Positions 1-8,748 of a stretch of 64,000 nucleotides of DNA are shown here, in pieces; within the stretch, counting starts at the first letter, position 1; each line of letters starts with the position of its first letter. The DNA lies in the NCBI GenBank assembly GCA_004362315.1, contig SNWL01000010.1, positions 124,001-188,000 on the forward strand, written 5' to 3'. Source of the stretch: Mycobacterium sp. BK086 (lineage in GTDB: Bacteria > Actinomycetota > Actinomycetes > Mycobacteriales > Mycobacteriaceae). The translations under genes were made by a program, and so were the position numbers. The notes beneath the pieces were generated by a model. The model did no database searches. It was not told the origin of the DNA and was given only the letters and a program-made list of their open reading frames with translations.

Positions 1-1188
1 CAAGACGTCCAGTCGGAACGGCGTGTTGATTCGCCAATCTACAGCCCGCAGATCGTACGGTCCGCCTACAACCTGATCGGCGAGCTATCTGAACGTTTGA
101 ATCACGACCACGCTGCGTCGGTGCTGCAGAGCCTCAGCGATCATGTGACAGCTAGGGAGCATCACTACTGGATGACCGACGAAAGTCACATCCGGATCGC
201 CGCCGGCATCGCCTTGACAGCAAGTGAAGATCTTAAAGTGGTTGCGCTGGAACACCTGATGGGTCTGTACGAGCGGCGAGCGCACCCCTTCAGTAACACC
301 GCCATAGATGCGCTAAAGGCCAACATGGACAAGGTGCAGGCCCACCTCCAGCGTCTTGCTGATAATGACCACCACGATGCTGCTGCGCTGCTGGCGACGG
401 TTGACGAACGACAGATCAGGGAGGAGGACTCCCGGGCCGCTGCTCAACGACTGCAGCGTCCCAGTACCAATTCCGCGGGACGGTACGCGGAAGGAACACG
501 GGCAATCAATGACTCCTTGCTTGCCCGCGATTTGTCTCCGGATGAGCGTGCCGCCTGCATCGAGGCACTGCTTGTGAAAGCGCGATCGCCATTCGAGAGC
601 TCGGGCAACCGCCATACGTACTTCATGGCTGTGGCAAATCTGTCCAAAGGGATAGCGGAAGAGCGCCGCCAGGCTTTCCTCGCGGACGTCGTGGACTTCG
701 TGAAGAACCCGCCTCCGTCTCAGCCGGACATTCTCAATGCGTCGATGACTAGTCCGTTGGGAATGATGCGTTGGGATGGGAATCTAGATAGCCGACCATC
801 CGCTGTCCTGGCAGGCGGCTATTTCGCCCACGACGACGGTGAAAAGGGGCTAATTCGAGACCTTGCGTTCCGGCTGATTGGCATCGCAGGTGATCAGGAT
901 TACTACTTGGCCCAGTCGTTGCAAGTCCTCAAGGTGGATCTCGCTGAAATCGCGCCGATGCTGGCGCAAGCCGGTTGGGCTCTACGCAGCGTTGCAGCGA
1001 TCGCTTGGGCCTCGACGGCGACGATCGCACCCGAAGTCGGCGAAAGATTGGGCGCCGACTCCGATGCCCGCGTTCGCCGGTCGCTGGCGACCGCTCTCAA
1101 GCAGAGTCCCGAAGCCCGCACCGCCAACGTGCGCGCGAAGCTGGCCAGCGATCCTCGGTGGTCCGTGCGGTCCATTCTTGCTGACTGA
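1..1188 (+). CDS. Hypothetical HEAT-repeat-like protein, 5' end missing
   Basis: The frame is open from the first base of the window, so the N-terminus lies outside it; a TTG at 97 is only an internal possible start. The visible 395 or so residues are soluble, mostly helical in composition, and lack a signal peptide or membrane segment. The last 80 residues (around LAQAGWALRSVAAIAWAS and DPRWSVRSILAD) have the Ala/Arg/Trp pattern of HEAT-type repeats, seen in scaffolds and in some bacterial defence or sensor proteins. No catalytic motif is seen. Function unknown; the HEAT assignment is by eye. Confidence 0.7.
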   Translation, partial: QDVQSERRVDSPIYSPQIVRSAYNLIGELSERLNHDHAASVLQSLSDHVTAREHHYWMTDESHIRIAAGIALTASEDLKVVALEHLMGLYERRAHPFSNTAIDALKANMDKVQAHLQRLADNDHHDAAALLATVDERQIREEDSRAAAQRLQRPSTNSAGRYAEGTRAINDSLLARDLSPDERAACIEALLVKARSPFESSGNRHTYFMAVANLSKGIAEERRQAFLADVVDFVKNPPPSQPDILNASMTSPLGMMRWDGNLDSRPSAVLAGGYFAHDDGEKGLIRDLAFRLIGIAGDQDYYLAQSLQVLKVDLAEIAPMLAQAGWALRSVAAIAWASTATIAPEVGERLGADSDARVRRSLATALKQSPEARTANVRAKLASDPRWSVRSILAD

Positions 1189-1472
1189 CGGTCGCTCGCA
1201 GTCATCACGAGCTCACCAGGTCTTGCGGCGGCACAGGTAGCCTCAGGAAGTAGGCATGGACACATCTTCACGACAACCGTGATGCGATCACCGCCGCCCT
1301 CGGAACGAGCGTCAACTGGTGTCCTGTGTGCGGAATCCGCCTGCGCGCTGGATGATCGGGGCGGCACACGCCGGGATCCAACTGCGGAACTTCCGACTTG
1401 CCGATCTGGGCGAGCATTGATCCCGATGCGACGTACAGACCGATCTAGAGAGCGGGGCGGCAAGTATGTATA

Positions 1473-1490
1473 CACGTCTTATGAGACGTG
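1473..1490. repeat. Inverted repeat in the 1189-1568 gap
   Basis: CACGTCT-TATG-AGACGTG forms a perfect 7-bp inverted repeat with a 4-base loop. It is the only clear structure in the 380-base stretch between the HEAT-like gene and the next membrane protein. It has no T-run, so an operator or recombination site fits at least as well as a terminator. The rest of the gap shows no gene I can support. Confidence 0.5.
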
Positions 1491-1568
1491 GTTGAGTCGG
1501 AAGGCGCGGCAGGGAACAATTCGAGCGTGAGCGCACCGCCTGACACTGCTGGCTGAAACCGCGCCATA

Positions 1569-2042
1569 TTGGCCCCGTCGGACATGAGACCCAAAGTGCC
1601 GCAATGCCACCTGAGTGACCGGGGCGATAATCGTGACGTGCTCCGTCAAATCGCCCAAGTCGCGCTGGGCCTGTACTGGTCGGTGTGCGGTGCCCTGATG
1701 GCGTTGAACCCGCCGCCGCCGGGCTTCCGCAGGTCGGCGGCGCTACCCTTGATCGGCTGGCTCGTCATGGCCGCCTCGCTCTACCTCGCGGCCACTGCCG
1801 CGTTGTCCCGGGACCCGTCCCGGTGGTTATCCGGCGGCCCGCCGCGGCATGGCCGCCGTGGCAGCGAAACTACCCTTGTCTCTTGGCGATTGGTGATCGC
1901 CGCGGTGGGGGGTGTAGCGGCTGCGGTGTGGTGCACGTGGTACGGCGTCACGTATGGATACCTGTCCATGCTGGGGTTGGGCATCGCAGCGGTGCCGCTC
2001 GCAGCGGTGGGGGTGGCCTACCTCGTGCGCGCATGGCGGTGA
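1569..2042 (+). CDS. Small integral membrane protein, unknown function
   Basis: A 157-residue protein with hydrophobic stretches near residues 27-46, 57-77 and 107-155 (the last probably two helices), so about four transmembrane segments. A basic loop (PPRHGRRGSE) lies between segments two and three. It could start at TTG 1569 or at ATG 1584; neither has a strong ribosome site. It does not match a family I recognise. The next gene on the same strand is another small membrane protein 127 bases on. Confidence 0.6.
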   Translation: MAPSDMRPKVPQCHLSDRGDNRDVLRQIAQVALGLYWSVCGALMALNPPPPGFRRSAALPLIGWLVMAASLYLAATAALSRDPSRWLSGGPPRHGRRGSETTLVSWRLVIAAVGGVAAAVWCTWYGVTYGYLSMLGLGIAAVPLAAVGVAYLVRAWR

Positions 2043-2169
2043 CCACGCGCCAGCACCCGCGGAACTTGCCGCACGCCCGTCACCGCGGTCAACGCCCTGG
2101 CCGATTCCAACGACCCGGGCTGAAAATTGGTGCACTCCACGGTCGTCGAGCCGCCCGATACTGAAACAC

Positions 2170-2460
2170 ATGAACACCTCCACAGGCACTTCCAAGACCA
2201 CCAGCGCCTACTTCGTGCAGACCGCGATCGCTTTCGGGATCAGCTTCCTGGCCGCCGTCGGCGGGATCTTGTTCCTGCCGCTGGACCCCTGGCAGCGTCT
2301 CTTCCTCGGCATCAGTGTGCTGTTCATGGTGTCCAGCGCCTTCAGCCTCGCGAAGGTGGTCCGGGATCTGCAGGAAGCCAGCACCGTACGCGTGCGCCTC
2401 GACGAGGCGCGAGTGGAAAAGCTTCTGGCCGAACACAACCCGTACGTCAACATCGGCTGA
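2170..2460 (+). CDS. YiaA/YiaB-type two-helix membrane protein
   Basis: A 96-residue protein. FVQTAIAFGISFLAAVGGIL and LFLGISVLFMVSSAFSLAK are the two helices of the YiaA/YiaB domain, followed by the conserved actinobacterial tail RLDEARVEKLLAEHNPY. Proteins of this family are small inner-membrane proteins of unknown role, common in actinobacteria. ATG 2170 is chosen because the domain begins right after it; the longer open frame upstream has no homology-like features. It converges with the FHA gene on the other strand, 33 bases away. Confidence 0.85.
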   Translation: MNTSTGTSKTTSAYFVQTAIAFGISFLAAVGGILFLPLDPWQRLFLGISVLFMVSSAFSLAKVVRDLQEASTVRVRLDEARVEKLLAEHNPYVNIG

Positions 2461-2493
2461 CGCGAACCGGCCCGGCACTGCGAACCCGCGCGG

Positions 2494-3429
2494 CTAGCGC
2501 TGGCCGGTGACCTGATCCACCAGCGACTGCAACGCTGCCGCGGTGCCCGGATCCACCGCCACACCGCCCTCGGCGGCGTGCACCGCCGCCGGCTCCAACC
2601 CGACGGCGTGCGCCGCCTCGTCGAGACTCAGGCCGGCGGCGCGCCGCGCGGCGAAAAACCGCCACCCCAACGCGGCGGCGGGAGCCTGGGCGGCGTAGCC
2701 GATCAACTCAGCCGACGTTTTCCGCACCGCGCCCAGCGCCAGGGCGAGCGCCGGAGCGCCTGGAGTTACCGCAGCGGCCTCGGCGGTGATGCGTTCCAAG
2801 TCGCGCAGATTCGCCAACGCGGCGGTGACCCGCGGGGTGAACTGGGGATCGCTGAGCGCGGGCAGAAGAGCTAAGCCCGCGGTGATTGCCCGCAAGGCCA
2901 CCTCGACGGCCGCGGCGACCAGCTCGGCAGCCGAGGCCGGTGCCTTCTGCGGATCGCTGTCCTGAGGATCGGGTGCCGGTTGCGGTACCGCGGCCTGCCC
3001 TGCTGCTGTGCCGACGGCCTCCGGAGCTGGCGGCGGGGCAGCGACCGCTACCCCGCTGACCGGCGCCGCCGTCGTCGTCTCCGCAACGGCATCAGCCACC
3101 GGCGGCGCCAGTTGCGTCGGGTCGCTATAGGACAACCCGAACGTCAAAGCCAGTCCCTGCGGGTCGCCAAGGTGGATCGTCATGTTGTCCTGCAGCGGGA
3201 AGAAGGAGCCGTAGCGTTGGCCCTGAAAAAACGCGCCATTGCTGCTCAAATCCACCGCCCGCCAGCCCTGCGGCTCCGGTTGCAGCCGCAGATGCTGACG
3301 CGAAATCCGTTCGTCGAGGACCTGGATCGTGGCCGTCGTTGACCGGCCGACAATCGCCACCCCGTCGGCCGGATCGAGCAGGCGGATCACCCCTGGAGCC
3401 TGCACCACCAGCGTTGGCACCTGATCCAA
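2494..3429 (-). CDS. FHA-domain protein with C-terminal HTH-like segment
   Basis: Residues 1-95 form a forkhead-associated (FHA) domain: the GRS, SRQH and SSNGAF signatures of phosphothreonine binding are all present. A long Ala/Pro-rich linker follows. The last 60 residues (FFAARRAAGLSLDEAAHAVG) look like an XRE-type helix-turn-helix. FHA proteins read phosphothreonine made by Ser/Thr kinases, and two such kinases lie in this window, so it may be a local signalling partner; that is inference. TTG 3429 is chosen because AGGAGG sits 5 bases upstream; the frame stays open to 3516. Divergent from the DivIVA-like gene. Confidence 0.85.
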   Translation of the reverse strand: MDQVPTLVVQAPGVIRLLDPADGVAIVGRSTTATIQVLDERISRQHLRLQPEPQGWRAVDLSSNGAFFQGQRYGSFFPLQDNMTIHLGDPQGLALTFGLSYSDPTQLAPPVADAVAETTTAAPVSGVAVAAPPPAPEAVGTAAGQAAVPQPAPDPQDSDPQKAPASAAELVAAAVEVALRAITAGLALLPALSDPQFTPRVTAALANLRDLERITAEAAAVTPGAPALALALGAVRKTSAELIGYAAQAPAAALGWRFFAARRAAGLSLDEAAHAVGLEPAAVHAAEGGVAVDPGTAAALQSLVDQVTGQR

Positions 3430-3590
3430 CCCGACCTCCTTGGTCCTCCACCCTGGGCGAATACTACCGACCGCTCCACGTGATGGCAGTCCGATTGCCC
3501 CGAGTTGACGCACCACCGCGCGGCGCGTTGCAGCTAAATCCGCAGATAGAGGCCTATTGACTAGGCTTGGTCCACCGCCGGCGGCACAGA

Positions 3591-3632
3591 AGTTGTTGCA
3601 TTACATCCAGATATGGACATATAGTTGTTGCA
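3591..3632. promoter_or_regulatory. Direct repeat pair and ATATG/CATAT palindrome in divergent promoter region
   Basis: AGTTGTTGCA occurs at 3591-3600 and 3623-3632, a 32-base period or about three helical turns on the same face of DNA. Between them ATATG-GA-CATAT (3611-3622) is a perfect inverted repeat. The block lies between the divergent FHA gene (start 3429) and the DivIVA-like gene (start 3672). It probably binds a regulator; the binding protein is unknown. Confidence 0.5.
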
Positions 3633-3671
3633 CTGCATCAATTTCGTTCCAGCTCGTGAAGGGATTCCGCC

Positions 3672-3971
3672 GTGGCCAAGAACCACCTCCAGACCATCAC
3701 CGCCGCCGATATCCGCGATGCCACCTTCGGCAAGCCGCCGATCGGGCAGCAGGGGTACCGCCACGAGGACGTCGACAACTTCCTGCACATGATCGCCGAA
3801 CGCCTCGACGCCGGCCAGCTGGTGTCGCCGAAAGAAGTCCACGCCATCACCTTTCGCCGTCCGCCCATGCTCCAACGCGGCTACAACGTCGATGAGGTCG
3901 ACGAATTCCTCGACCGCCTGGCCCTGGCTGCCCAGCAGGAACTGACGCGCCGCGAGCGCGAATCGCACTGA
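3672..3971 (+). CDS. Small protein with two tandem DivIVA-type motifs
   Basis: A 99-residue protein starting at GTG 3672. Two copies of the short DivIVA N-terminal motif are visible: FGKPPIGQQGYRHEDVDNFL near residues 19-38 and FRRPPMLQRGYNVDEVDEFL near residues 61-80. DivIVA/Wag31 binds curved membrane at the cell pole and organises polar growth in mycobacteria. This version lacks the long coiled coil of Wag31, so it may dock to a polar complex or modulate it instead of scaffolding. The C-terminus is a short charged helix. It is followed 41 bases later by the metallopeptidase lipoprotein and may share its transcript. Confidence 0.85.
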   Translation: MAKNHLQTITAADIRDATFGKPPIGQQGYRHEDVDNFLHMIAERLDAGQLVSPKEVHAITFRRPPMLQRGYNVDEVDEFLDRLALAAQQELTRRERESH

Positions 3972-4012
3972 CCGAACCCCACCACTGTCCGCCACGACCC
4001 GACAAGGTTGCC

Positions 4013-5506
4013 ATGACCATCACCACCCGGAACCGCGGCCGCCGTGGCGCACTGCTGGTCACCGCCCTTGCGCTGTGCCTGACCCTGCTGCTGCCGGGCT
4101 GCTCCACGATGGTCGCCGGGCACCCGGTGACGATGCTCTACGACCCGTTCCGGGTGGGCGGGCTGCCCGCCGAGGACGGCCCCAGCGGCCCCAAGCCTGG
4201 CGCCCCCGAACCGAACGGCACCGTTGAGGGCACCAACGGTGGCGACATCGACCACCTGGCGCTGCTGAGCATCAACGACATCGAGGAATTCTGGCGCTCC
4301 ACCTACCCCGGCGCCTTCCCCGGCCAATCGTTCGTCCGGGTGAAGAACCTGGAGTCCTACGACTCCACCGACCCCACCGGCCACGCCGCCTGCGGGGAAA
4401 GGACCTACCACCTGGTCAACGCGTTCTTCGCCAACCGGTGCAACCTCATCGCCTGGGACCGCGGGGTGCTCGTGCCGACCGCGAAGAAGTTCTTCGGCGA
4501 CATGGCGGTCACCGGACTACTCGCCCACGAATACGGCCACGCCATCCAGCGCATGGCCAACCTGGTCAGCCGCAAAGACCCCGCCCTGGTCCTCGAACAA
4601 CAAGCCGACTGCTTCGCGGGCACCTACCTCCGGTGGGTCGCCGAAGGCCACTCCCGCCGCTTCACCATCAGCACCGGTGACGGGCTCAACCACGTCCTGG
4701 CCGGCATCCTGGCCAGCCGCGACCCGATCATCACCCCCACCGAGTCCGACCTGATCGAAGAAGGCCACGGCACCGCTCTCGACCGGATCAGCGCCTTCCA
4801 GATGGGCTTCGACACCGGCACTACCACATGCGCGGACATCACCATGGACGAGATCAGGCACCGCCGCGGCGACCTGCCCCTGTCGCTGCAGGCCGACCCG
4901 CGCGGACAGATGCAGACCGGCGAAGTCGCCATCACCGGCGACACCCTCACCACTCTGGCCGAGATCCTGGGCACCGTCCTGCGGCCGGCCAACAAGCCCG
5001 CCGTATCACTGCAACCCGCGAACTGCCCCGACGCCGGAACGACACCGCCTGTCTCCTACTGCCCGGCCACCAACACCATCAGCGTGGACCTACCCGCCCT
5101 CCAGCAGATGGGACGCGCCCAGGACGAATCCAGTTACGTTCTGCTGCAAGGTGATAACACCGCACTATCGGTCTTCACCTCCCGCTACACGCTGGTCGCC
5201 CAGCACGACAAGGGCCTGCCCCTGGATTCCGCGGTGACCGCCTTGCGCACCGCCTGTCTCACCGGGGTCGCCCAGCGGGCGATGTCGGCGTCCATCGATA
5301 CCGCCTCGGGACAGCAACTGGTGCTCACCGCCGGGGACCTCGACGAAGCCACCGCCGGGCTGCTCACCAACGGGCTCGTCGCCAGCGACGTCAACGGATC
5401 CATCGTTCCAGCCGGCTTCACCCGCATCACGGCCTACCGCGCGGGCCTACTCGGCACCGCCGACCAGTGCTATCAACGCTTCGCTGGCACAACCCTAGCG
5501 AGCTAG
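4013..5506 (+). CDS. Lipoprotein neutral zinc metallopeptidase
   Basis: A 497-residue exported protein. The N-terminus has arginines, a hydrophobic stretch and the lipobox LPGC with Cys30 as the lipidated residue. HEYGH (His172-His176) is the HExxH zinc site of the YpfJ-type neutral zinc metallopeptidases; the following EQQADCFAG segment, about 20 residues on, supplies the third ligand in that family. The C-terminal half (from about residue 290) repeats part of the domain pattern without the zinc site. It would act at the outer face of the membrane; a cell-wall-related job alongside the T7SS/T4SS is plausible but inferred. The 3' end overlaps the convergent WhiB gene by 12 bases. Confidence 0.85.
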   Translation: MTITTRNRGRRGALLVTALALCLTLLLPGCSTMVAGHPVTMLYDPFRVGGLPAEDGPSGPKPGAPEPNGTVEGTNGGDIDHLALLSINDIEEFWRSTYPGAFPGQSFVRVKNLESYDSTDPTGHAACGERTYHLVNAFFANRCNLIAWDRGVLVPTAKKFFGDMAVTGLLAHEYGHAIQRMANLVSRKDPALVLEQQADCFAGTYLRWVAEGHSRRFTISTGDGLNHVLAGILASRDPIITPTESDLIEEGHGTALDRISAFQMGFDTGTTTCADITMDEIRHRRGDLPLSLQADPRGQMQTGEVAITGDTLTTLAEILGTVLRPANKPAVSLQPANCPDAGTTPPVSYCPATNTISVDLPALQQMGRAQDESSYVLLQGDNTALSVFTSRYTLVAQHDKGLPLDSAVTALRTACLTGVAQRAMSASIDTASGQQLVLTAGDLDEATAGLLTNGLVASDVNGSIVPAGFTRITAYRAGLLGTADQCYQRFAGTTLAS

Positions 5507-5923
5507 GGCACCTCCGGCAGCCAGGTAACGCTGGACTGTGCGTCGGCTGCAACCGAGTTGGGCGGCGATCTGGTTGACCGTCAATCCTGCGGCCCGCAGC
5601 CGGTGAGCTTTGTCTGCCGGGATTTCACCGATGCCGAGTTCGGCGGCGATCCGGTCGCGGTGGAACGGGCCATGGCCGCCGTACCATCCCGCTCGGGCAT
5701 CGGGTTCTTCGGCGGCGAGGGCGAGCGCAAGGCATGGCGTTCGGGCGGGGCAGGTGGCGCAGCGGGCTTTGGAGATGTCGTCGAGATCGCCATCGGGGTG
5801 GTAGACGTCCGGATCGACACCGATACAGGCGGCCTGGGTGACGTTGATGCTTGCTGGGTTCGCGATCAAACGCAGCAGTTGTTTGTGACAGTCGGGTTGG
5901 GATAAGGGTGATGGGTGGTTCAT
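5495..5923 (-). CDS. WhiB-family Fe-S regulator with extra C-terminal HTH
   Basis: A 142-residue protein. Cys33, Cys55, Cys58 and Cys64 form the C-x21-C-x2-C-x5-C pattern that binds the [4Fe-4S] cluster in WhiB proteins, and GWYGG (79-83) is the WhiB turn motif. In place of the usual short basic tail, the C-terminus (about residues 112-138, LTVNQIAAQLGCSRRTVQRY) is a resolvase-like helix-turn-helix. WhiB proteins usually act by binding the sigma factor; an added DNA-binding domain would let this one bind its own sites. ATG 5923 is chosen because AGGAG lies 5 bases upstream. Plasmid WhiBs occur in mycobacteria and phages. Confidence 0.9.
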   Translation of the reverse strand: MNHPSPLSQPDCHKQLLRLIANPASINVTQAACIGVDPDVYHPDGDLDDISKARCATCPARTPCLALALAAEEPDARAGWYGGHGPFHRDRIAAELGIGEIPADKAHRLRAAGLTVNQIAAQLGCSRRTVQRYLAAGGALAR

Positions 5924-6166
5924 TCCAGCTCCTGGGTGTCGGGGCGAGCTGGAAGGTTCCGGCGCACCCACTTGATGTCGGCCGGGTCGAAGACCCGGTG
6001 TGACGGCAAGCGGCATTCGGGACGTTTGGTCGGTTCCGAGGTGTGCATGACCGTGACCGTCGTGGTGGTCTTGGTCAGCGTTGCCGCCCGCGCACTTGGT
6101 GGTGCTGGTGAACCGAGTGTGATCCCGATGTCGCGTTTTTAGTTATAAGGTTTCCGGGGTCGGGAC

Positions 6167-6192
6167 GGCCCCGGGTTGCATGTCCCGGGGCC
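6167..6192 (-). terminator. Hairpin terminator after the 684-residue gene
   Basis: GGCCCCGGG and CCCGGGGCC form a perfect 9-bp stem with an 8-base loop, 17 bases past the stop codon at 6210. A T-run lies about 30 bases further on but is not adjacent, so it is a mycobacterial-type stem without the classical U-tail. The surrounding 5924-6209 region, upstream of the WhiB gene, holds no gene I can support and probably contains its promoter. Confidence 0.6.
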
Positions 6193-6209
6193 CTCCGCTT
6201 GCACCATGG

Positions 6210-8264
6210 CTATGCCATCGGCTCCTCCTGCTGGTCGCCCTCGTTGTCGTCGAGGTCCAGGTCGTCGTCCTCGAAGTCGACGTCGTCCGGTTCGTCGGTG
6301 TCGGTCTCCTCACCGATTTCGGCGCCGTTGCGCTGGAGCCTGCGGCTCTTCCACACCGGCAGCTTGTCGAGCACGTCGTACAGGATGCTGCGCCAAACGT
6401 CGCAATCTGCCTTGTCGGCGCCCAGGGCGTCGATCGCAGACGAACCGTCATCGGCGCGCACGGCCTCGACGGCTTCCACTGCCGCCTCTACGGAGCTGAC
6501 GGCCGTGGCCAACTGCTTGAGCGCGTTGTCGAGCCGTTCGCCCGTGGTGACGGGTACCGGGACCGGTACTGGTCCAGCACCGGGCCGTGGGTAGGCACTG
6601 CGCAGCACGGTGTCTCTGAGCACGACGTCGCGGCCGTCTTGTGTCTTGGCGACTTGGCCATCCTCGCCGATGAGCCGCACCCGCCGTTCGGCGGCGAAGT
6701 CGTGAAGTGCTTGCTGGAGCTGGCGGACGCCACGGGGGGTGGTACGCATGCGGTCGATGACCTCGCCGGGATTACGCCGGTCGGGTTGATCGCTGTTGAC
6801 ACTGCCACGGTCTGCGGTCAGGGCTCCGTCGACGATCAGCGGATAGGCGCCGCGGGCGGCGAGTTCCCTTGTGGCAGGGCCGGGTTTACCTGCAGCGACT
6901 TCCTGCTCGGCGGCGGCGATGATTTCGTCATGGCTACGCAAAGACGCCGTCCACTCCTCCCTGGTCAGCTCCTGACCGAACGCCTCCTTCAGGTACTTGC
7001 GGGTGCGCTCGCGGCGCCTGGGTTCCTCTTCGGGCAGGGATCGCAAGATCAGGGAGGTGGCGATGTCGAAGAGCAGCTTGGTGGTGATCCTGTTGCGGGT
7101 GCTCTGTGTGGTGATCGCACAGCGGATTCCCGCGTAGATCTCGGGATCGCGCTCAGTGAACAGACGCACAATGGCGCTGCACCTGATGGCCGCGTCATTG
7201 CTGAAGCCGTCTTCGGCTGCCTCCTCAGGCGTCAGCTCGCCGGATATCCACTTGGCCCGTCCGTGGGTGATCAGGTTCCGGCGCTCGAGCTCGTCGATGA
7301 CCGCGTCGGCCAAGGCTTCGTTCTCGGTGGCAGGACCCCAGGGCTTGGGATAGTCAACGTGGCGCAGCGCGACGAGTGACTTCACGGCCACGCCGAAGTC
7401 GGCGACGGTGCTGTCATGCGGTTCGTAGCCCACCAGGAGCAGTGCGGGCATGGTTTCGCAGCGCAGCATCACTGCCAGGTCGGGGTCCACTTCGGCGGGA
7501 CTGCCCGCCGCATCAAGCTCCTCGTTGAGCTTGCGGACGTGGGCGCGAAGCCGGCGTTCCTCGGCGTTATAGGGCACATCGGCGGAGCGGACGCCGAGGA
7601 GGTCGTGGACGCTGGTGGCGCGGCTGGAGCCCTCTGCGGTGACCGGTGCGGTCACGTCCGGCGTGTCATCGTCATGGACGAATGTGGTTGCGACCACCCA
7701 GGTTTCGGTCATCACGCCCTGGTTGCTGATGGATTCGCGCCAATCGTTGTTGCTCAGGACGTATTCCCTGGCCTGCCCCGCTGCCCACGCCAGGTGTTCC
7801 TGGTTCTGCAAGCGCTGGATCAGTTCCGGCTTACCGTCGGGGTGGGCGAGCGGTTCGGGGAGGGGGGCAAACCGGGTGCGCTCGTCCTTGCCCACCACAC
7901 CTGATGCGGGGTGCCGGCGTGAGGGACTGATGCGCGGGTTGCGTGGGTCGGGCATGATCGCACGTGACCAAACCTGGGCGCGCACCGCCAAGACGGCCCC
8001 ACCGGGTACCGGGAGCCGTTCGGGGCCAGCCTCAATGGAACGGCGGACTGCGGAGGGGTCGACAACCGCTGCCGCAAGTGCTTGGGCCGCTTCCTCGCCC
8101 ATGTTCAGCTGGTCGACCATCTTGTCGACGAGCTTGCGGCTTGCCGGGGAGAGCGCCGGCGTGGGAAGTGGCTCAACCGGACGCGGCAACACCTTATCGG
8201 TAGCCAGAGCGGTCGCCGATGCCGGCGCGGAAGGTGCATAGATAGTAGTGGTCATGATTCTCAT
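6210..8264 (-). CDS. Large ParB/DGQHR-like hypothetical protein with acidic tail
   Basis: A 684-residue soluble protein. DPRNPRISPSRRHP (about residues 106-119) resembles the opening of ParB-like nuclease domains, and TAEGSSRATSVHDLLG (about 211-226) resembles the EGxxR/DGQHR core of ParB and DndB-type proteins. The last 35 residues are almost all Asp/Glu (EDDDLDLDDNEGD). Two ATGs (8264 and 8255) are possible; the second has GGATGAG upstream. It might be a DNA-partition or DNA-modification-type protein, but the matches are short and I am not sure. The gene is followed by a strong hairpin and preceded by a long intergenic region containing a perfect 14-bp palindrome. Confidence 0.6.
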   Translation of the reverse strand: MRIMTTTIYAPSAPASATALATDKVLPRPVEPLPTPALSPASRKLVDKMVDQLNMGEEAAQALAAAVVDPSAVRRSIEAGPERLPVPGGAVLAVRAQVWSRAIMPDPRNPRISPSRRHPASGVVGKDERTRFAPLPEPLAHPDGKPELIQRLQNQEHLAWAAGQAREYVLSNNDWRESISNQGVMTETWVVATTFVHDDDTPDVTAPVTAEGSSRATSVHDLLGVRSADVPYNAEERRLRAHVRKLNEELDAAGSPAEVDPDLAVMLRCETMPALLLVGYEPHDSTVADFGVAVKSLVALRHVDYPKPWGPATENEALADAVIDELERRNLITHGRAKWISGELTPEEAAEDGFSNDAAIRCSAIVRLFTERDPEIYAGIRCAITTQSTRNRITTKLLFDIATSLILRSLPEEEPRRRERTRKYLKEAFGQELTREEWTASLRSHDEIIAAAEQEVAAGKPGPATRELAARGAYPLIVDGALTADRGSVNSDQPDRRNPGEVIDRMRTTPRGVRQLQQALHDFAAERRVRLIGEDGQVAKTQDGRDVVLRDTVLRSAYPRPGAGPVPVPVPVTTGERLDNALKQLATAVSSVEAAVEAVEAVRADDGSSAIDALGADKADCDVWRSILYDVLDKLPVWKSRRLQRNGAEIGEETDTDEPDDVDFEDDDLDLDDNEGDQQEEPMA

Positions 8265-8748
8265 CCGATCTTTTGTTCCGGGGCGCCCGGGACTTTCCGG
8301 ACGCTAGTGCTGGTCCGGGGAGATCGACGTGAGATGGCCGTTCCGCTCTCCCCCTCGACGTGCCGGGCGGGAAACCCGGTGAAGCCGAGGCGGCATCGAC
8401 ATCCAGAGTCACGTCCAAGGCGTACCGGCGGTTGTATTGCCGGCGTTGCCGCCCCAACGCCAAGGAGCGCGGGTGAGGATCATCGAGAGGTTCGACGTCG
8501 CTGCGGTTTAGGTTACCAGCGTGGGGGTGACACAACTCACCGCGAAGCGCGCCCTGGCGGACGTACGGCGCCAAGATCGTGGTTGCACTATCCGACGGTG
8601 TAAAGCTCCGCAATCGAGTACCCGGCCGTTGACATCCCAAAGCTGCAGCGCTGTCGTCGCCACTCGCGGCTGGGTCGAGGGATTGTTCAGGCCCGACTGC
8701 TTAACCGCGGTTAACCGCTGCCGCCAGCCGCGGTGATACGGAAAGCCG
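8265..8748. other. Intergenic region, 484 bases
   Basis: Lies between the 3' end of the kinase gene and the start of the 684-residue gene, both on the minus strand, so it should carry the promoter of the latter. Apart from the palindrome at 8701-8714 I see no gene or RNA. Open frames here lack ribosome sites and recognisable sequence. Confidence 0.5.
8701..8714. promoter_or_regulatory. Perfect 14-bp palindrome TTAACCGCGGTTAA
   Basis: TTAACCGCGGTTAA is its own reverse complement. It sits in the 484-base non-coding stretch, 34 bases beyond the kinase stop codon and about 440 bases upstream of the ParB/DGQHR-like gene. Such a site suits a dimeric DNA-binding protein (operator or partition site). 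No second copy was noticed in the window. Confidence 0.45.

Noticed and set aside
2466-2509. ACCGGCC/GGCCGGT arms between the YiaA-like and FHA genes
   Set aside because: The loop is about 30 bases long and the arms are only 7 bp, so a terminator is not convincing.
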